Below are positions 62,356-64,000 of a stretch of 64,000 nt of DNA, piece after piece (the first letter of the stretch is position 1; every line of letters starts with the position of its first letter). Source of the DNA: Rhodanobacter sp. T12-5. Lineage in GTDB: Bacteria > Pseudomonadota > Gammaproteobacteria > Xanthomonadales > Rhodanobacteraceae. A model generated the notes under the pieces. That model searched no databases and was not told the origin of the DNA. It worked only from the letters and a program-made list of their open reading frames with translations. The translations under genes and the position numbers were made by a program. The stretch is taken from contig NZ_NPKN01000006.1 of NCBI RefSeq assembly GCF_008329435.1, forward strand, positions 186,670 through 250,669, read 5' to 3'.

Positions 62356-62556
62356 ATGATGAGCGTGGTGATGGACGTGTCGGGCAGCGGCAAATCCAGC
62401 TTCAGGCAGGCGCTGGCCGAAGCGCTGGACTGGGACTTCCTCGAAGGTGACGACATGCTCCCACCGTCGAACGTCGAAAAAATGTGCGCGGACATCGCGC
62501 TCGACGGCCGCGATCGCCGGCCCGCGGCCCGATCCCGTCGCCGCCGCGATCAGTAG
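62356..62556 (+). pseudogene. N-terminal fragment of a gluconokinase-like gene
   Basis: The first about 55 residues match shikimate/gluconate kinases: P-loop MDVSGSGKSS, then LDWDFLEGDDMLPPSNVEKM, then ALDGRDR. After that the sequence turns into RPAARSRRRRDQ and stops. Full gluconokinases have about 170 residues. The rest is not found in the following 200 bp, where no gene is visible. It is most likely a remnant after a deletion. Confidence 0.8.
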
Positions 62557-62764
62557 CGAAGGCAGTCGAGGCTGCCACAGTGTGGTGGCCCCGGCCCAAA
62601 CGCGCTTCCGTGATCGGTCGCGCCAGGCTGACAAGGCGATGCGACTCGCGTCATGAGAAAGCGATATCGGCCCATGCGGATCACCTTGTCGATCCCCCAC
62701 GCACTCGTTCGTCGCATACGAGAAGGCGCCCATACCGGCCGCCATCCCTGCCAGGGAGAAAGCC

Positions 62765-63121
62765 ATGTCCTACATCGATGGTTTCGTGATCGCCGTACCC
62801 AACGCCAACCGCGAGCAGTTCATCGGGCACGCCAATACCTTTGACGCCATTTTTGTCGAGTTCGGCGCCACCAGGGTGGTGGAGTGCTGGAACGACGATG
62901 TGCCCGAGGGCAAGCTCACCGATTTCCGTCGCGCCGTGCAGGCGAAGCCGGACGAGTCGGTGGTGTTCTCCTGGGTGGAATGGCCCGACAAGGCCACCCG
63001 CGATGCCGGCATGGAGAAATTCATGAAGGATCCGCGCATGGAAGCCGCCGGCGACATGCCGTTCGACGGCAAGCGCATGATCTTCGGCGGCTTCGCGCCG
63101 GTGGTCAGCCTGCCGGCATAG
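62765..63121 (+). CDS. DUF1428 family protein
   Basis: 118 residues with the family pattern MSYIDGFVIAVPNANRE, VECWNDDVPEGKLTDF, FSWVEWPDKATRDAGMEK and MIFGGFAPVV. A dimeric ferredoxin-like (alpha/beta barrel) fold is expected. The function is unknown. GGAG lies 8-9 bases before the ATG. An SRPBCC gene follows on the same strand 68 bp later, a pairing often seen in small stress or colicin-V-type loci. Confidence 0.92.
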   Translation: MSYIDGFVIAVPNANREQFIGHANTFDAIFVEFGATRVVECWNDDVPEGKLTDFRRAVQAKPDESVVFSWVEWPDKATRDAGMEKFMKDPRMEAAGDMPFDGKRMIFGGFAPVVSLPA

Positions 63122-63189
63122 TCACAACAGGCCGCCTCCTTTCACCCACCATGCAAGACAAGCATCGACCGACCGCAACGGAACCCGCC

Positions 63190-63636
63190 ATGACCACCAA
63201 CACACTCCGCCTCCACCGCGTGCTGCGCGCCCCACCCGACCGGGTCTACCGCGCCTTCCTCGATGCCGATGCCCTCGCCAAGTGGCTGCCGCCGAATGGC
63301 TTCACCTGCAAGGTGCATCAGCACGATCCACAGGTTGGCGGCAGCTACCGGATGTCGTTCACCAACTTCTCCACCGGCAATGGCCACAGCTTCGGCGGCA
63401 TTTACCGGGAGCTCGTGCCGGGCGAACGCATCCGCTACAACGACCGTTTCGACGACCCCAACCTGCCCGGCGAGATGACCACCACCATCATCTTGCGCGC
63501 CGTGTCCTGCCGCACCGAACTGCAGATCGTGCAGGAAGGCCTGCCCGCGGTCATCCCGGTCGAGCAGTGCTACGTGGGCTGGCAGGAATCGCTGGTGCTG
63601 CTTGGCAAGCTGGTCGAGCCGGAAATCCCGGACTGA
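63190..63636 (+). CDS. SRPBCC / AHSA1-domain protein
   Basis: 148 residues. The START-like fold is visible as LRAPPDRVYRAFLDADALAKWLPP, GGSYRMSFTNFSTG, GERIRYNDRFD and the C-terminal YVGWQESLVLLGKLVEPE helix. The ligand is unknown. The start at 63190 (MTTNTLRL) is preferred. An in-frame ATG at 63151 would add 13 residues. It probably shares a transcript with the DUF1428 gene. Confidence 0.9.
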   Translation: MTTNTLRLHRVLRAPPDRVYRAFLDADALAKWLPPNGFTCKVHQHDPQVGGSYRMSFTNFSTGNGHSFGGIYRELVPGERIRYNDRFDDPNLPGEMTTTIILRAVSCRTELQIVQEGLPAVIPVEQCYVGWQESLVLLGKLVEPEIPD

Positions 63637-63891
63637 CCCGGGGCAGGCGGCTGGCGCGGCTTGCCGCCAGCAGCCACTGGCCGTCGCGGCGGTCCGTGTA
63701 GCGAAAGTCGGCGGTGAATGCCTTGCCGCCGGTGCAGCCACGGGTGCTGGTGATGCCGACGATCAACGCCGCGTCGCCGTACAAGCGTACCTGTTGGTCG
63801 TGATTGCGAAATTCGTCATGGAACGAGCGTGAAATCCGTCGTCAGCCTGCCAGCACCCGTGTTTCGCGGTGTTGCTGTCCAGTCGTGGCAT
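63635..63891 (-). pseudogene. Frameshifted remnant of a DUF4440/SnoaL-like gene
   Basis: The segment from FHDEFRNHDQQVRLYGDAALIVG to FRYTDRRDGQWLLAASRASRLP has the C-terminal pattern of DUF4440/NTF2-like proteins (LYGDAALxxG, GKAFTADFRYT, DGQWLLAASRASRL). In frame upstream it meets a stop and has no start codon. A possible original start (ATG at 63891 with GGAGGAG 11 bases before it) lies in another frame. The core N-terminal half is missing. It reads as a decayed gene. 63892-64000 shows no gene. Confidence 0.6.
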
Positions 63892-64000
63892 GGTCGTGAA
63901 GTCTCCTCCAAGCTGACGGCACAAGTTTTCAGGCGGTACCATACCGACTCTGCGCCTGCACGGGAGCGACGAATCGGTCATTGCATGATCCCCAGACTCC

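Overview
The window is GC-rich, densely coding bacterial chromosome. Gene order and protein types fit a gammaproteobacterium of the Lysobacterales (Xanthomonadales), most likely near Rhodanobacter, Dyella or Luteibacter. The grounds are the hup-lon-clpX-clpP-tig block, the surE-pcm-yqaA-nlpD block, kdsA sitting between pyrG and eno, and palindromic repeats of the 'GGAGCGACTTCAGTCGCGATG' type. The genus is an inference. I see no prophage, insertion sequence, plasmid gene or CRISPR array.

Layout. 0-2.2 kb: 3' part of ppsA, then tRNA-Ser(CGA), whose 3' end is one arm of a 31-bp inverted repeat. 2.4-9.3 kb: a PP2C phosphatase, the dnaQ-rnhA-methyltransferase / gloB-mltD neighbourhood (also known from E. 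coli), and ppiD. 9.4-20.2 kb: proteostasis and tRNA block (tRNA-Asp, tRNA-Val, hupB, lon, clpX, clpP, tig, six further tRNA genes, ftsH, rlmE). 20.2-24.8 kb: yhbY, a DUF498 protein, nlpD-yqaA-pcm-surE, and a Smr-domain protein. 24.8-33 kb: a housekeeping run on the minus strand, pyrG-kdsA-eno-ftsB-ispD-ispF-mgtE-truD, interrupted by palindromic repeats. 33-41.2 kb: aminopeptidase P, a cysteine synthase-like enzyme, an AhpD-like protein, lipA, a membrane GGDEF/EAL protein, and a TenA/heme-oxygenase-like protein.

41.2-64 kb is accessory. It holds a degraded M13 peptidase, a DUF4097 repeat protein, a two-gene GCS2-ligase plus possible ATP-grasp unit, a penicillin-acylase-like hydrolase, stress and redox proteins (GST, MsrB, sirtuin, VOC), an OmpA-type lipoprotein, a formamidase-like protein, a DUF1615 lipoprotein, an SRPBCC-ArsR pair with a palindromic operator candidate, an S9 peptidase, and a cluster of Ala/Gly-rich secreted protein, S8 peptidase and ECF sigma/anti-sigma. 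It ends with small stress-type proteins among gene remnants (gntK, DUF4440).

The strongest candidates for something undescribed are: the GCS2-like ligase translationally coupled to an unrecognised, possibly ATP-grasp partner (43.0-45.3 kb); the ECF sigma / S8 peptidase / Ala-rich protein cluster, where two secreted proteins share the same mature N-terminal motif (58.5-62.3 kb); the tRNA-Ser gene built into a long hairpin; and the long inverted repeat that covers the ispF ribosome-binding site.
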